From Gammaproteobacteria bacterium (GTDB taxonomy: Bacteria; Pseudomonadota; Gammaproteobacteria; SZUA-229), in assembly GCA_011051475.1 (NCBI GenBank), contig DRLE01000235.1, positions 1-5,909 of the forward strand: 5,909 bases of DNA, in the 5' to 3' direction. Each line of letters starts with the position of its first letter. Position 1 is the stretch's first letter. Below the pieces are notes generated by a model, which searched no databases, was not told the origin of the DNA, and worked only from the letters and a program-made list of their open reading frames with translations. Made by a program: the position numbers and the translations under genes. Positions 5,294 through 5,909 of this stretch are shown piece after piece.

Positions 5294-5909
5294 TTACAGT
5301 TCCGCCAGTACCGCTTCACCCATGGCCTCGGTGCCTACCTCGGTACAACCATCGGCCATAATATCCGGTGTGCGCAGGCCTTTGTCCAGCACCTTGCCAA
5401 CGGCCGCTTCGATTTCATCGGCAAGCTCGGCATGGTCCAGGCTGTAGCGCAGCATCATGGCCACCGACAGGATCGTGGCCAGCGGATTGGCCACGCCCTT
5501 GCCGGCAATGTCCGGAGCGGAACCGTGAATCGGCTCGTACATGCCTTTTGAATTCGCATCCAGTGAGGCCGAAGGCAGCATACCGATGGAACCGGTAAGC
5601 ATGGCGGCGGCATCGGAGAGGATATCGCCGAACATGTTCTTGGTAACCATGACATCAAACTGCTTGGGCCATTTCACCAGCTGCATGGCGGCATTGTCGA
5701 CATACATGTGCGAGAGTTCGACCTCGGGGTATTCCTCGCCGGTTTTCGTCACCACCTCGCGCCACAGCTCGGAGACTTCCAGCACATTGGCCTTGTCCAC
5801 CGAGCACAGGCGCTTGCCGCGCTTCATGGCAATATCGAAGGCAACGCGCGAGATACGGTCGATTTCACTTTCCTTATAGACCAGGGTATTAAAACCCTTA
5901 CGCTCACCG
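5294..5909 (-). CDS. leuB: 3-isopropylmalate dehydrogenase, 3' part (N-terminus outside window)
   Basis: LeuB oxidises and decarboxylates 3-isopropylmalate with NAD+ to 2-oxoisocaproate, the third step of leucine synthesis, as a cytoplasmic dimer. The window holds the last 204 codons of a protein that is usually about 360; the open frame runs off the right edge and enters at GERKGFNTLVYKESEIDRI. Family signatures visible are RVAFDIA, SVDKANVLEVSELWREVV (substrate-binding Lys and partner-subunit contacts), the metal-binding segment VTKNMFGDILSDAAAMLTGS with its conserved aspartates, and the NAD-binding GMYEPIHGSAPDIAGKGVAN. The end (LDKGLRTPDI, GTEAMGEAVLAEL) is normal for LeuB. The related isocitrate and tartrate dehydrogenases are less likely given SVDKANVLE and GMYEPIHGSAPDIAGKG. 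The stop codon lies 7 bases from the nested repeat. Confidence 0.96.
   Translation of the reverse strand, partial: GERKGFNTLVYKESEIDRISRVAFDIAMKRGKRLCSVDKANVLEVSELWREVVTKTGEEYPEVELSHMYVDNAAMQLVKWPKQFDVMVTKNMFGDILSDAAAMLTGSIGMLPSASLDANSKGMYEPIHGSAPDIAGKGVANPLATILSVAMMLRYSLDHAELADEIEAAVGKVLDKGLRTPDIMADGCTEVGTEAMGEAVLAEL

Overview
The window looks like chromosomal DNA of a gammaproteobacterium. The evidence is the gene order leuB - asd - fimV - truA, all on the minus strand, which matches the housekeeping neighbourhood known from Pseudomonas and relatives. FimV itself (LysM domain, one membrane anchor, acidic TPR-containing cytoplasmic part) is typical of bacteria with type IV pili. I cannot name a genus from the sequence. 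The genes have moderate GC content; the gaps between them are AT-rich and carry repeats.

In transcription order (right to left) the layout is as follows. 5909-5294 is the 3' part of leuB (leucine biosynthesis). 5293-5082 is a 212-bp gap filled almost entirely by a nested repeat: 29-bp perfect inverted arms made of roughly 10-bp units, enclosing a pair of inverted REP-like hairpins. 5081-4059 is a complete asd (aspartate semialdehyde dehydrogenase) with its catalytic residues present. 4058-3839 is a 220-bp leader with a few weak palindromes and one possible -10 box. 3838-728 is a complete fimV of 1036 codons starting with GTG. 727-536 holds an imperfect heptamer repeat, a strong intrinsic terminator and an 18-bp perfect inverted repeat. 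535-1 is the 5' part of truA (tRNA pseudouridine synthase).

LeuB and Asd are both amino-acid biosynthesis enzymes. FimV (pilus assembly, polar organisation) and TruA (tRNA modification) are linked to them by conserved order rather than by a shared pathway. The terminator after fimV separates it from truA, and the repeat structure between leuB and asd may separate those two.

No undescribed protein system is visible: all four genes belong to known families. The most unusual material is in the gaps, above all the composite repeat at 5118-5286 and the small inverted-repeat element at 573-640, both of which look like non-autonomous mobile or REP-type elements with no transposase in view.
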